Positions 48,970 through 56,789 of a DNA stretch of 64,000 bases are shown here, piece by piece. A program made the translations under genes and the position numbers. This DNA comes from an uncultured Alistipes sp. GTDB lineage: Bacteria; Bacteroidota; Bacteroidia; Bacteroidales; Rikenellaceae. Below the pieces are notes generated by a model. The model made no database searches, had not been told where the DNA came from, and saw only the letters and a program-made list of their open reading frames with translations. Every line of letters begins with the position of its first letter. Within the stretch, counting starts at the first letter, position 1. The stretch covers positions 121,768-185,767 of the forward strand of contig CALUNL010000005.1 in the NCBI GenBank assembly GCA_944322005.1, in the 5' to 3' direction.

Positions 48970-50781
48970 TTATTCGCTTTCGTCCGTGAGGCTCATGCGG
49001 CATATGCGGCAGTCGAAATCCAGGCGGTAGCGCTTGCGCCCGTGTTCGAGGTAGAGGCTTGCGGCATTGATGTCGCCTCCCTGTTTCGGGCACCGTCCCG
49101 TCTCGCGCCGTATGCAGTAGTCGGATATCATTACCCGGTGTCCGCGTGTGGTTGCCGACAGGTCGAGTCCCGGTTCGATCTCCGCAACTCCGTGGTCGGC
49201 ATAGAATGCGCGGGCCGCGGAGTTTGTCACATTGTCCTGCTCCGTCAGGCGTCTGTCAGGATACCTTGCCTCAGGGTTCTCGCGGAACGGCACCGGTCTG
49301 GGGCGGGCGTCCATACGAGCCTCCGCCAGCCTCTCAAGCGCCTCCCGGCGCAGCGACGCGAGCGCCGATGCCGGCAGGAAACCGGTTTTCCCATCGATGC
49401 GCACCTCCGTGACATCGAATGCCGTGCCTCCGCTCTTGGCGAGCTGTTCCCGGATGAGCCGTTCCATCTTTTCGCGGTTCTCCGCCTCGACGAACTCGCT
49501 CCGCAGCACGGCTTCTCCGCGCACCCCCTCGGAATCCGTCACCGTGACCGAAACCATCTCCGCATCGAAGCGGATTGTCGCCACGGCATCGATTGCACGC
49601 CGTATCCGCGCGCGCTCCACGCCGAGGTTGAATCTGCGGTTGAAGTTGCGGAATATCTCCGTCCCGACCCTCATCCCGTCTGTGCGGTTCGGCAGTATCG
49701 ACCTGCCGTCTACACCGTTTATGTTGGTCCCGACCAGCACGCCGTCCGACATGAAGCATATGCCGTCGCCGTTGGCCAGGTCGTGTCCGCAATCGAGTGT
49801 GACCCTTCCGCCGGACATGCTCTTTATCCGTCCTATGCGCTCGCCCGTGGCCTTCGGCGTGTCGAACGATGCTACGCCCGCACGCTTTCCGTCGAAAAAG
49901 TACTCTCCCGCCGCGCGCGTAAAGCTCTTCGTCGGGTCGGGTTCGAATCCGACCTCGCTGTGGCCGGCCGATGCCCTGCGGCAGTCGTCGCGAAGCGCGA
50001 TTTCACGGTCGAGAAGGCGGCGGTAGTGTGCCACGGCGTTGCGCACGTATGCGCGGTCCTTGAGCCGCCCCTCTATTTTGAAGGAGTTCACCCCCGCATC
50101 GATCATCTCGCCCAGACGGGCCGAGAGGTCCATGTCGCGCACGGAGAGCAGGTGCCGCCCCTTTTCGAGGGTGTTCCCGCGGCCGTCCGTAAGGTCGTAG
50201 GCGAGCCTGCACGGCTGGCTGCACTCGCCGCGGTTCCCGCTCCGTGGCCCCATCGAGCGCGAGAGGAAACAGCGTCCGCTCATCGACACGCATATCGCAC
50301 CGTGTACGAAGGCCTCCAGTTCTATCGATGTGCGGCTGCGTATCTCCCTTATTTCGTCTATCGACAGCGAGCGCTCGAGTATCGCCCGGGCAAATCCGGC
50401 CTCCCCGAAGAAGCGTACACGCTCCGGGTCGGCGCAGTTGGTCTGGGTCGAAGCGTGCAGCGGCAGCGGCAACCCCATGCGGCAATAGGCCATGTCCTGC
50501 ACGATGAGTGCGTCGACGCCCGCCGCGGCCAGATCCTCGGCCAGGCGTTGCGCCCGTCCGATCTCCTCCTCGAACAGGAGGGTGTTGAGCGTGGCGTAGA
50601 CCTTTGCCCCGAACAGGTGCGCATGGGCGGCCACACGGGCTATGTCCTGCGTGGAGTTGGTGGCGGCATGCCTCGCTCCGAAACCCGTTCCGCCGATATA
50701 TACGGCATCGGCGCCGCAATCTATCGCGTCGATGGCCGTATCGCAGTCCTTTGCCGGGGCGAGCAACTCTATATATCGCAT
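48970..50781 (-). CDS. U32-family (RlhA/TrhP-like) RNA hydroxylation protein
   Basis: A 603-residue U32 family protein. MRYIELLAPAKDCDTAIDAIDCGADAVYIGG at the start, QTNCADPERVRFFGEAGFARAILERSLS near residue 130, and AFVHGAICVSMSGRCFLSRSMGPRSGNRGECSQPCRLAY near 160 match. The cysteines in GAICVSMSGRC, ECSQPC are the likely iron-sulfur ligands. U32 proteins such as RlhA and TrhP are needed for hydroxycytidine in 23S rRNA or hydroxyuridine in tRNA; which applies is not clear. A seven-codon longer start at 50802 is possible. It precedes the methyltransferase by 9 bp. Confidence 0.87.
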   Translation of the reverse strand: MRYIELLAPAKDCDTAIDAIDCGADAVYIGGTGFGARHAATNSTQDIARVAAHAHLFGAKVYATLNTLLFEEEIGRAQRLAEDLAAAGVDALIVQDMAYCRMGLPLPLHASTQTNCADPERVRFFGEAGFARAILERSLSIDEIREIRSRTSIELEAFVHGAICVSMSGRCFLSRSMGPRSGNRGECSQPCRLAYDLTDGRGNTLEKGRHLLSVRDMDLSARLGEMIDAGVNSFKIEGRLKDRAYVRNAVAHYRRLLDREIALRDDCRRASAGHSEVGFEPDPTKSFTRAAGEYFFDGKRAGVASFDTPKATGERIGRIKSMSGGRVTLDCGHDLANGDGICFMSDGVLVGTNINGVDGRSILPNRTDGMRVGTEIFRNFNRRFNLGVERARIRRAIDAVATIRFDAEMVSVTVTDSEGVRGEAVLRSEFVEAENREKMERLIREQLAKSGGTAFDVTEVRIDGKTGFLPASALASLRREALERLAEARMDARPRPVPFRENPEARYPDRRLTEQDNVTNSAARAFYADHGVAEIEPGLDLSATTRGHRVMISDYCIRRETGRCPKQGGDINAASLYLEHGRKRYRLDFDCRICRMSLTDESE

Positions 50782-50821
50782 CTTTGACGGCTGCGGCGTC
50801 ATGTGCCGGCAGCATTATTTG

Positions 50822-50829
50822 CAAATATA
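50822..50829 (-). promoter_or_regulatory. -7 element of the U32 gene
   Basis: TATATTTG on the minus strand, about 40 bp before the chosen start. No TTTG at the -33 distance. Confidence 0.45.
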
Positions 50830-50933
50830 CTAATTTTTCGGTTGGCGGCGAAGAGGTTGCATCTTTATTGACAGCAGGGGAGTGTTAATTCTCATTATGC
50901 TGCAGACGGATGACAACATATGAAGTTTTTTTA

Positions 50934-50941
50934 TAAATTTG
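50934..50941 (+). promoter_or_regulatory. -7 element of serS
   Basis: TAAATTTG, about 60 bp before serS. The -33 element is not clear. A small GGCG/CGCC hairpin lies in the leader. Confidence 0.45.
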
Positions 50942-50999
50942 CGTGTTGTTACGGCGGTTTCGCCGTGGACGCGGAGATTGAAAACTAAAACGCAACGAA

Positions 51000-52271
51000 A
51001 TGCTTACACTACAACAGTTACGCGGCGACAAGGAGGCGGCCGTAAGGCGTTTGGCCAAGAAGGGCGTCGATGCCGCGCCGATTATCGACCGGATCGAGGA
51101 GTTGGACGACAAGCGCAAGAGCATCCAGAACGAACTGGATTCCTGTCTTGCGGAACAGAATCGCGCCGCAAAGGAGATTGGCGCACTGATGGCCAAGGGT
51201 ATGAAGGCCGAGGCCGAGGAGCGCAAACGTCTGGTGTCGGACCTCAAGGCCCGCTCCACCGAACTCAATGCACTGCACGACTCGATTCAGGCGGAGTTGC
51301 AGTCGCAGATAGTTCTTCTGCCTAACTTCCCGGCCGACATCGTGCCGGAGGGAAAGACGGCTGCCGACAACCTGGTGGTGAAGATCGACGAAAACTATAC
51401 CAAACTTCCTGAAAACCCGCTGCCTCACTGGGAGCTGGCTGCCAAGTACGACATCATAGACTTCGACCTCGGAGTGAAGCTCACGGGTGCCGGATTCCCT
51501 GTCTACAAGGGCAAGGGCGCAAGGTTGCAGCGTGCGCTCATCAACTACTTCCTCGATGTGAACACCCGTGCGGGATACCTTGAGGTGGAGCCGCCGGTGA
51601 TGGTCAACGAGGCTTCGGGATTCGGTACGGGTCAGCTCCCGGACAAGGAGGGACAGATGTACCACGCCACGGTGGACAACTTCTATATGGTGCCTACGGC
51701 CGAAGTTCCGGTGACGAACATCTATCGTGACTGCATCCTCGACGAGAAGGATTTCCCGATAAAGATGACGGCATATACGCCGTGCTTCCGCCGCGAGGCA
51801 GGCTCCTACGGCAAGGATGTGCGCGGACTGAACCGCCTGCACCAGTTCGACAAGGTCGAGATCGTGCAGCTGTCGCTGCCGGAGGTTTCGTACGAGGCTC
51901 TGGACGGAATGGTGGCCCATGTCGAGGGGCTTGTGAAGTCGCTCGGCCTGCCTTACCGCATCGTACGCCTGTGCGGCGGTGACATGTCCTTCACTTCGGC
52001 TCTGACATACGACTTCGAGGTATACTCGGAGGCGCAGAAGAGGTGGCTCGAGGTGTCGTCCGTATCCAATTTCGAGTCGTTCCAGGCAAACCGCCTGAAG
52101 CTCCGCTACCGCGGCGCCGACAAGAAGATACACCTCGCACATACGCTCAACGGTTCGTCGCTCGCACTGCCGCGCATCGTGGCAGCTCTGCTCGAGAACA
52201 ACCAGACGCCGGAGGGTATCCGTATTCCGGAGGTGCTGGTGCCTTATACGGGCTTCGACATGATAGACTGA
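51000..52271 (+). CDS. serS: Seryl-tRNA synthetase
   Basis: A 423-residue class II synthetase that charges tRNA-Ser. The N-terminal antiparallel coiled coil (about 30-105, rich in Lys, Glu and Arg) contacts the long variable arm of the tRNA. Motif 2 is TAYTPCFRREAGSYGKDVRGLNRLHQFDKVEI near residue 257, and motif 3 is TLNGSSLALPRIVAALLENNQ near 380. Length and domain order are normal. It has its own promoter and terminator. Confidence 0.96.
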   Translation: MLTLQQLRGDKEAAVRRLAKKGVDAAPIIDRIEELDDKRKSIQNELDSCLAEQNRAAKEIGALMAKGMKAEAEERKRLVSDLKARSTELNALHDSIQAELQSQIVLLPNFPADIVPEGKTAADNLVVKIDENYTKLPENPLPHWELAAKYDIIDFDLGVKLTGAGFPVYKGKGARLQRALINYFLDVNTRAGYLEVEPPVMVNEASGFGTGQLPDKEGQMYHATVDNFYMVPTAEVPVTNIYRDCILDEKDFPIKMTAYTPCFRREAGSYGKDVRGLNRLHQFDKVEIVQLSLPEVSYEALDGMVAHVEGLVKSLGLPYRIVRLCGGDMSFTSALTYDFEVYSEAQKRWLEVSSVSNFESFQANRLKLRYRGADKKIHLAHTLNGSSLALPRIVAALLENNQTPEGIRIPEVLVPYTGFDMID

Positions 52272-52294
52272 CGGAAGTCTTTCAAGATAACGTG

Positions 52295-52333
52295 ACAACG
52301 CCCGGCCTTTATGCAAAGGCCGGGCGTTGTTTT
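52295..52333. terminator. Terminator after serS
   Basis: ACAACGCCCGGCCTTT and AAAGGCCGGGCGTTGT pair perfectly around ATGC, followed by TTTTA. It can also end the convergent nuclease transcript. Confidence 0.88.
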
Positions 52334-52353
52334 ATTCAATAATCTGGAAGTGC

Positions 52354-53169
52354 CTATTTGTCGAAGATGTCATTCAGAACCTTTGCCAGACGCAGTCCGG
52401 CCTTGAGAACCTGCTCGCATGCAAGGTCTCCGAAATCGTTGAGCGTCTGCTTGTCCACAAGCGGAAGTTCGTCGAATTCGGCATCCTCCTTCGGTTTCGG
52501 AACCTTCTCGAAGATAATCTTGCTTGCACGTTCCGTATCACGTAGCCAGTCCTCGACGTTGCCTGCCGTAATGGCATCCTTTTCACTCTGCGGGATGTTG
52601 TTCAGGGCATGTGCGAAGTCCATGTAACCCCAGTCGGAGTGGTTTGCGGTTATGACCATCGTGTCCCATACCTGGTGGTAGTTGCGGGGCTTCTTCTCCT
52701 TCAGGTACCGTACGTTGTAGAATGAATTCAACAGTTTGGTCTTTCCGTCCGGAGTCCTGTACTCGAGATGACCCGGGCAGTGATAGTCCCCCATGACGTG
52801 TACCAGGGCATAGATGTTGAACTTGCGGGCCGAATCGGTCAGGTTCTCGTAGTTGCTGAGATTGTCCAGCATTTCGTGCATGTGCTTCAGCGGACGTCCT
52901 ATCGGATTGCCGTCAGTGTCGAAGTCGCAGGTGTGGCGGCGGCGGTCCCAGGCCTTGTGCTCCTTGCGGTGGTAGTCGAGCCATGATGAATAGTATACTA
53001 TCGAGTGGCCGTCGATACACTTCTCTATGTTTGCCTTTGCCCGCGGCGTCAGGTTGCACTCCGCGATGTAGGCTACTGCCGCGTGGGCATCGCGTCCCCA
53101 CGCAAAGCCTTCGAGCGAGAATCCGAATGCCATCGCCAAGGCCGATATTGCGAATATGATACGTTTCAT
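52354..53169 (-). CDS. S1/P1-family nuclease, copy 1 (intact)
   Basis: A 271-residue secreted nuclease that would cut single-stranded DNA and RNA and remove 3'-phosphates. The signal peptide ends in LEGFA, leaving an N-terminal Trp (residue 24), which is itself a zinc ligand in this family. The remaining expected ligands are all present: His29, Asp65, His79, His124, Asp128, His134, His165 and Asp169. MKRIIFAI at 53169 is preferred over a start four codons upstream. It is the last of three tandem paralogs. Confidence 0.9.
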   Translation of the reverse strand: MKRIIFAISALAMAFGFSLEGFAWGRDAHAAVAYIAECNLTPRAKANIEKCIDGHSIVYYSSWLDYHRKEHKAWDRRRHTCDFDTDGNPIGRPLKHMHEMLDNLSNYENLTDSARKFNIYALVHVMGDYHCPGHLEYRTPDGKTKLLNSFYNVRYLKEKKPRNYHQVWDTMVITANHSDWGYMDFAHALNNIPQSEKDAITAGNVEDWLRDTERASKIIFEKVPKPKEDAEFDELPLVDKQTLNDFGDLACEQVLKAGLRLAKVLNDIFDK

Positions 53170-53193
53170 GTCTTTCTTCACTCTTTAACGTTG

Positions 53194-54072
53194 TTACTTT
53201 TTGGCTGGTTTGCTCTTTCCTGTCACGGCTACCTTTTCGGCTCCGCCGTCAAACAAACCGTTGAGAACCTTTGCGATCCTGTATCCGGCTATTGCGGCCT
53301 GCTCCTCGGCGAACGGATATATCTTGTTGAGCCAGAGTCTGTACTTCGTGTTGGAGAAGCGGTTGCCGTCATTCAGGAGCGAAGTGTATACGAAACGGTA
53401 GTTACGGGCGTTGGCGGTAACCCACTCTGCCATGGTTCCCGATGTCAGGGCCTCTATCTCCTCGGCACCCTTGCGGTTGAGCTGGTGCACGAATTCGTTC
53501 GCACGCCAGTTGTGCGTCTGCGTAATGGCCGCACCCTCCCAGAAATTCCTGAACTCCTGTGCCTTGCGCGACTTGTCACGGTAGAACTTCGGGTTCTGCC
53601 GCTCCGGTGTGAGGTCGGTGTAGAGGTAGTGTCCCGGGCAGTGCAGGTCGGCGAGAATGTAGGTCAGGAAACGTATATTGTCGGCTACTTCGCTGTCGGA
53701 GAGAGACTTCCTGTTCTCGAGCGCCCTGACTGCAGCCTTGAGTCCGTCGAATGCCTTTGCCTTGCTTATGCGCTTATCGTCCGACTTTGCGGCGCGCTTG
53801 CCGGCGAGTATCTTGTATTTTGGATTGAAGGCAATTTCGTGCCACTCCTTGCAGGCTTCATATTCCGGATACACTGATATGTCATCCATCCATGAGGCAT
53901 AATATGTGAGCGGGCGTCCTCCGAGGTATCTCTCTATTTCGGCCTTTGCCGTCGGGGTGAGGTTGGCCTCTGCTATGGCCGTTATGCCCGAGTGCACCTG
54001 TCCGTTCCATGCCGATGCACTCTGTACGAGCAGCAGTGCGGCAACAATTGTCGGGAAAAATATCTTTTTCAT
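53194..54072 (-). CDS. S1/P1-family nuclease-like protein, copy 2 (degenerate metal site)
   Basis: A 292-residue secreted paralog. The signal peptide ends in QSASA before Trp22. Trp22, His27, Asp63, His78, Asp142 and His148 are kept. Where the other copies have His, His and Asp (zinc ligands equivalent to P1 His116, His149 and Asp153), this copy has Tyr138, Arg175 and Glu179. Two of the three zinc sites should therefore be damaged. A Lys-rich C-terminal tail (VAVTGKSKPAKK) is extra. It lies between the two intact copies, with about 25 bp on each side. Confidence 0.87.
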   Translation of the reverse strand: MKKIFFPTIVAALLLVQSASAWNGQVHSGITAIAEANLTPTAKAEIERYLGGRPLTYYASWMDDISVYPEYEACKEWHEIAFNPKYKILAGKRAAKSDDKRISKAKAFDGLKAAVRALENRKSLSDSEVADNIRFLTYILADLHCPGHYLYTDLTPERQNPKFYRDKSRKAQEFRNFWEGAAITQTHNWRANEFVHQLNRKGAEEIEALTSGTMAEWVTANARNYRFVYTSLLNDGNRFSNTKYRLWLNKIYPFAEEQAAIAGYRIAKVLNGLFDGGAEKVAVTGKSKPAKK

Positions 54073-54097
54073 CTCGTTTGTCGTGTTGAAGTGGTTG

Positions 54098-54871
54098 TTA
54101 TTCGCTGAATATTGCGTTCAGAACGGCTGCAAGACGGTAGCCGGCGTTGAGAATCTGCGAATCGGCTATGTCGATGACATCGTTGTAGTAGCGGTAGTCG
54201 ATGACCTTGTCCTCCGGGATGGCCTCCTTTGCCCTCCTGGCTGCGTCTACGGTCTCGGCGTACCAGTCATCCTGCGTGCCCTGCTGTATGCGTGCTATCT
54301 CCTCTTCGCTCTTGTTGTCGAGCATGTCCGGGAACGATATCGAAGCCCATCCCGGGTGCTTGGCCGCAACGACATTGCAGTCCCACAGTTTGTGGAACGA
54401 GTACTTTTTGCCGTTGAGCATTACCTTGAAGCGAGACTGCGGGAAGTCCACGTGAACCGGACAGTGCATGTCGCCGACCATGTGGGTCAGGTACTTGATG
54501 TTTACGTTGACCGTCGAGTCGCTCAGGTTCTTGTAATCCTTCATCTCCTCCACGATGCGCTTTATCTCTCTTGTTACGACCGGAGGCATCGGGTTGCCGT
54601 CGGCGTCGTGACGCAATTTGTCGGTCCAGTAGTCCACGTGCCAGTCGTTGGTCATCTCATAACCCTTGCAGGCACGGTTGTGGTCCATCCACGATGCGTA
54701 GTACACGATGGACTTGTTGTCGATGTACTTTGCGATGTTGGCTTTGGCGGATGGGGTCAGATGCCGTTCCGCTATGTAGGCGATCGCGGAGTGGCCCCTG
54801 CTGTCCCATGCCCATGCTTTCGGAACGCCTGCAGTCAGGCATACCATCAGCAGCAGAAGTGCTTTTTTCAT
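54098..54871 (-). CDS. S1/P1-family nuclease, copy 3 (intact)
   Basis: A 257-residue secreted nuclease. The signal peptide ends in KAWA, and mature Trp22 follows. All nine expected zinc ligands can be assigned: Trp22, His27, Asp63, His78, His130, Asp134, His140, His160 and Asp164. It is first in the three-gene run, with a TACCTTTG -7 element at 54916-54909. It could help obtain nucleotides or phosphate from host or dietary nucleic acid in the gut; that is inference. Confidence 0.9.
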   Translation of the reverse strand: MKKALLLLMVCLTAGVPKAWAWDSRGHSAIAYIAERHLTPSAKANIAKYIDNKSIVYYASWMDHNRACKGYEMTNDWHVDYWTDKLRHDADGNPMPPVVTREIKRIVEEMKDYKNLSDSTVNVNIKYLTHMVGDMHCPVHVDFPQSRFKVMLNGKKYSFHKLWDCNVVAAKHPGWASISFPDMLDNKSEEEIARIQQGTQDDWYAETVDAARRAKEAIPEDKVIDYRYYNDVIDIADSQILNAGYRLAAVLNAIFSE

Positions 54872-54908
54872 ATGTACGGTAGTTTTAGGTTTATAAAGTT
54901 TATTACGT

Positions 54909-54916
54909 CAAAGGTA
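54909..54916 (-). promoter_or_regulatory. -7 element of the S1/P1 nuclease run
   Basis: TACCTTTG on the minus strand, about 38 bp before the first start codon. No clear TTTG upstream. Confidence 0.45.
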
Positions 54917-54932
54917 GGGAAAAAACGTAAAA

Positions 54933-54970
54933 AAAGAAAACGGGCCAGATATTTCTGACCCGTTTTCTTT
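54933..54970 (-). terminator. Terminator of rplU-rpmA
   Basis: AAAGAAAACGGG and CCCGTTTTCTTT pair perfectly, with CAG/CTG inside. On the minus strand a T-run follows. Confidence 0.85.
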
Positions 54971-54995
54971 ACGGACATGCACCGTCCCGGCCGCC

Positions 54996-55253
54996 TTATG
55001 CGAGCGGGGTGATGCTGACATATGACTTGCCGGATGCCTTCTTGGTGAAGACTACCGTACCGTTTACCAGAGCGAAGAGGGTGTGGTCCTTGCCCATTCC
55101 CACGTTGTTGCCCGGGTTGTGAACAGTTCCGCGCTGGCGGACTATGATGTTGCCTGCTTTAGCGAACTGACCACCGAAAAGTTTGATGCCGAGTCGTTTG
55201 CTTTCCGACTCACGGCCGTTTTTGGAACTACCGACGCCTTTTTTGTGTGCCAT
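54996..55253 (-). CDS. rpmA: 50S ribosomal protein L27
   Basis: An 85-residue ribosomal protein located near the peptidyl transferase centre. It begins [29 protein letters not shown] and has [29 protein letters not shown]. The N-terminus starts directly with AHKKG, so there is no Firmicutes-type cleavable extension. It follows rplU after 16 bp, the universal order. Confidence 0.97.
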   Translation of the reverse strand: MAHKKGVGSSKNGRESESKRLGIKLFGGQFAKAGNIIVRQRGTVHNPGNNVGMGKDHTLFALVNGTVVFTKKASGKSYVSITPLA

Positions 55254-55269
55254 GTTTCTCTAATTTTTA

Positions 55270-55581
55270 TTATGCAACAATATCTTCAATGAGAACCTGC
55301 GACAGATACTGACGGTGACCGTTGCACTTCTGATAGCCTGTTCTGCGCTTCTTCTTAAATACCAGGACCTTGTCATCCTTCAGGTGCTTAAGAATCTTGC
55401 ATTTTACCGAGGCGCCTTTCACTACAGGTGCGCCCACCTTTACCTGACCGCCGTTGTCTACGAGCAGGACCTTGTCGAAACTCATGGACGAATCTACTTC
55501 GCCCGAAAGACGGTGAACATAGAGTTTCCGACCCTTTTCAGCCTTGAACTGCTGACCTGCAATCTCTACTATTACGTACAT
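55270..55581 (-). CDS. rplU: 50S ribosomal protein L21
   Basis: A 103-residue protein that binds 23S rRNA. It begins [25 protein letters not shown] and ends with the [23 protein letters not shown] segment, where the conserved [13 protein letters not shown] signature lies. It is the first gene of the L21-L27 pair. Confidence 0.97.
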   Translation of the reverse strand: MYVIVEIAGQQFKAEKGRKLYVHRLSGEVDSSMSFDKVLLVDNGGQVKVGAPVVKGASVKCKILKHLKDDKVLVFKKKRRTGYQKCNGHRQYLSQVLIEDIVA

Positions 55582-55622
55582 TTTGTGTGTTGTTTGTAGT
55601 GCCGAAAAAATGATTCAGCCCG

Positions 55623-55653
55623 CAAATATACGAAATATTATGATATGTGCAAC
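55623..55653 (-). promoter_or_regulatory. Promoter of rplU-rpmA
   Basis: On the minus strand GTTG (55653-55650), 19 bp, then TATATTTG (55630-55623). The -33 element has one mismatch. Confidence 0.6.
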
Positions 55654-55830
55654 ATACCTCCTATAATTTTTCGGCCGCATGCCCGTTCGGCACATTTTTG
55701 GCGGGTGTGCCTTCGTGCACGGAGATGACTTGCGAAGCACGCGGCGGCGTTTTGCCGATATTGTTGCGGCGGTTCATAATTTTTGTTTCGAAATAGCGTT
55801 CAATATATAGAATATGATAAAAAATATTCC

Positions 55831-55838
55831 TATCTTTA
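55831..55838 (+). promoter_or_regulatory. -7-like element of the cysQ-like gene
   Basis: TATCTTTA is one base from consensus. It lies 27 bp before ATG 55865, and supports that start over the upstream one at 55814. Confidence 0.4.
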
Positions 55839-55864
55839 CTAAACAAACGGAAAATTCTGAACAG

Positions 55865-56710
55865 ATGCTTAACGATGATATTCGGGCCTATCTGCTCCCC
55901 CGGGCATTCAATGCGGCCGTAAAGGCGGGCTCGGAGATAATGAAGGTCTACAAGAACAGCGACGACTACGACATTACGGTCAAGAGCGACAAGACGCCGC
56001 TTACGATTGCCGACCGCCTGGCACACAACAAAATCAAGGAGGTGCTCGGCGAGACGCGCATCCCGATTCTGAGCGAGGAGGGGCGTGAGATGCTCTACGA
56101 CGAGCGCCGCAACTGGGAGTTGTTCTGGCTGGTCGACCCTCTGGACGGTACGGTCGAATTCATCAAGGGCAACAACGAGTTCACGGTCAACATCGCTCTC
56201 ATGTCCGACAACGTATGTGTCGGCTCGATAGTCTATGTCCCTTATCTCCGCAAGGCATATATTGCCGAACGCGGTCTGGGGGCCTACATCCTCACGGGAA
56301 TTGCACCTACCGACGATGCAAGCTATACGTACGACGACATATGTTCGGCCCGCAGGGCCCTTCCGCTTGCGGAGGCGCGCCATCCGGGATTCCGCATCGC
56401 CGTTTCGCGTTCGCACCAGACCGACGACACCCTCGTGTATGTCGAGGCGATGCGCAAGTTGCATCCCGATTCCGAGATTGTGGAGCAGGGCAGTTCCTAC
56501 AAGTTCTGCATGCTTGCCGAGGGTACGATAGACTACTATCCGCGTACGACCAACACCTACGAATGGGATACGGCTGCGGCCGAACTGATACTCGCGGAGG
56601 CCGGCGGCCTGACGCGCTCCCTGCCCGGCCATGAGCCGCTGCGTTACAACAAGGCGGATTTGCACAATCCGTGGTTCGAGTGCTACGGCGCCGGAGTGGA
56701 ACACGAATAG
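55865..56710 (+). CDS. cysQ: 3'(2'),5'-bisphosphate nucleotidase (CysQ-like)
   Basis: A 281-residue Mg2+-dependent phosphatase of the inositol monophosphatase superfamily. It would convert 3'-phosphoadenosine 5'-phosphate, a by-product of sulfate assimilation and sulfation, to AMP. ILSEEGREMLYDERRNWELFWLVDPLDGTVEFIKGNNEFTVNIAL holds the metal-binding motifs (Glu-Glu and DPLDGT, near residues 75-105), and TYEWDTAAAELILAEAGG near 238 the last one. The start MLNDDIRAY at 55865 was preferred over 55814 because a -7-like element falls between them. It lies next to the sulfatase genes, but convergent. Confidence 0.88.
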   Translation: MLNDDIRAYLLPRAFNAAVKAGSEIMKVYKNSDDYDITVKSDKTPLTIADRLAHNKIKEVLGETRIPILSEEGREMLYDERRNWELFWLVDPLDGTVEFIKGNNEFTVNIALMSDNVCVGSIVYVPYLRKAYIAERGLGAYILTGIAPTDDASYTYDDICSARRALPLAEARHPGFRIAVSRSHQTDDTLVYVEAMRKLHPDSEIVEQGSSYKFCMLAEGTIDYYPRTTNTYEWDTAAAELILAEAGGLTRSLPGHEPLRYNKADLHNPWFECYGAGVEHE

Positions 56711-56746
56711 CGGCGGACGGCGGTGCATACGGCTGTCACGAAAAGT

Positions 56747-56776
56747 AAAAGGGGAACTCGTTTGGTCCCCCTTTTT
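56747..56776 (+). terminator. Terminator of the cysQ-like gene
   Basis: AAAAGGGGA...TCCCCCTTTTT forms an imperfect hairpin followed by T residues. It may work in both directions. Confidence 0.55.
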
Positions 56777-56789
56777 CGTGTTGCGCCCG

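Noticed and set aside
48499-50787. 762-codon open frame on the plus strand across the U32 gene
   Set aside because: It is antisense to a gene with clear U32 motifs, and has no domain of its own.
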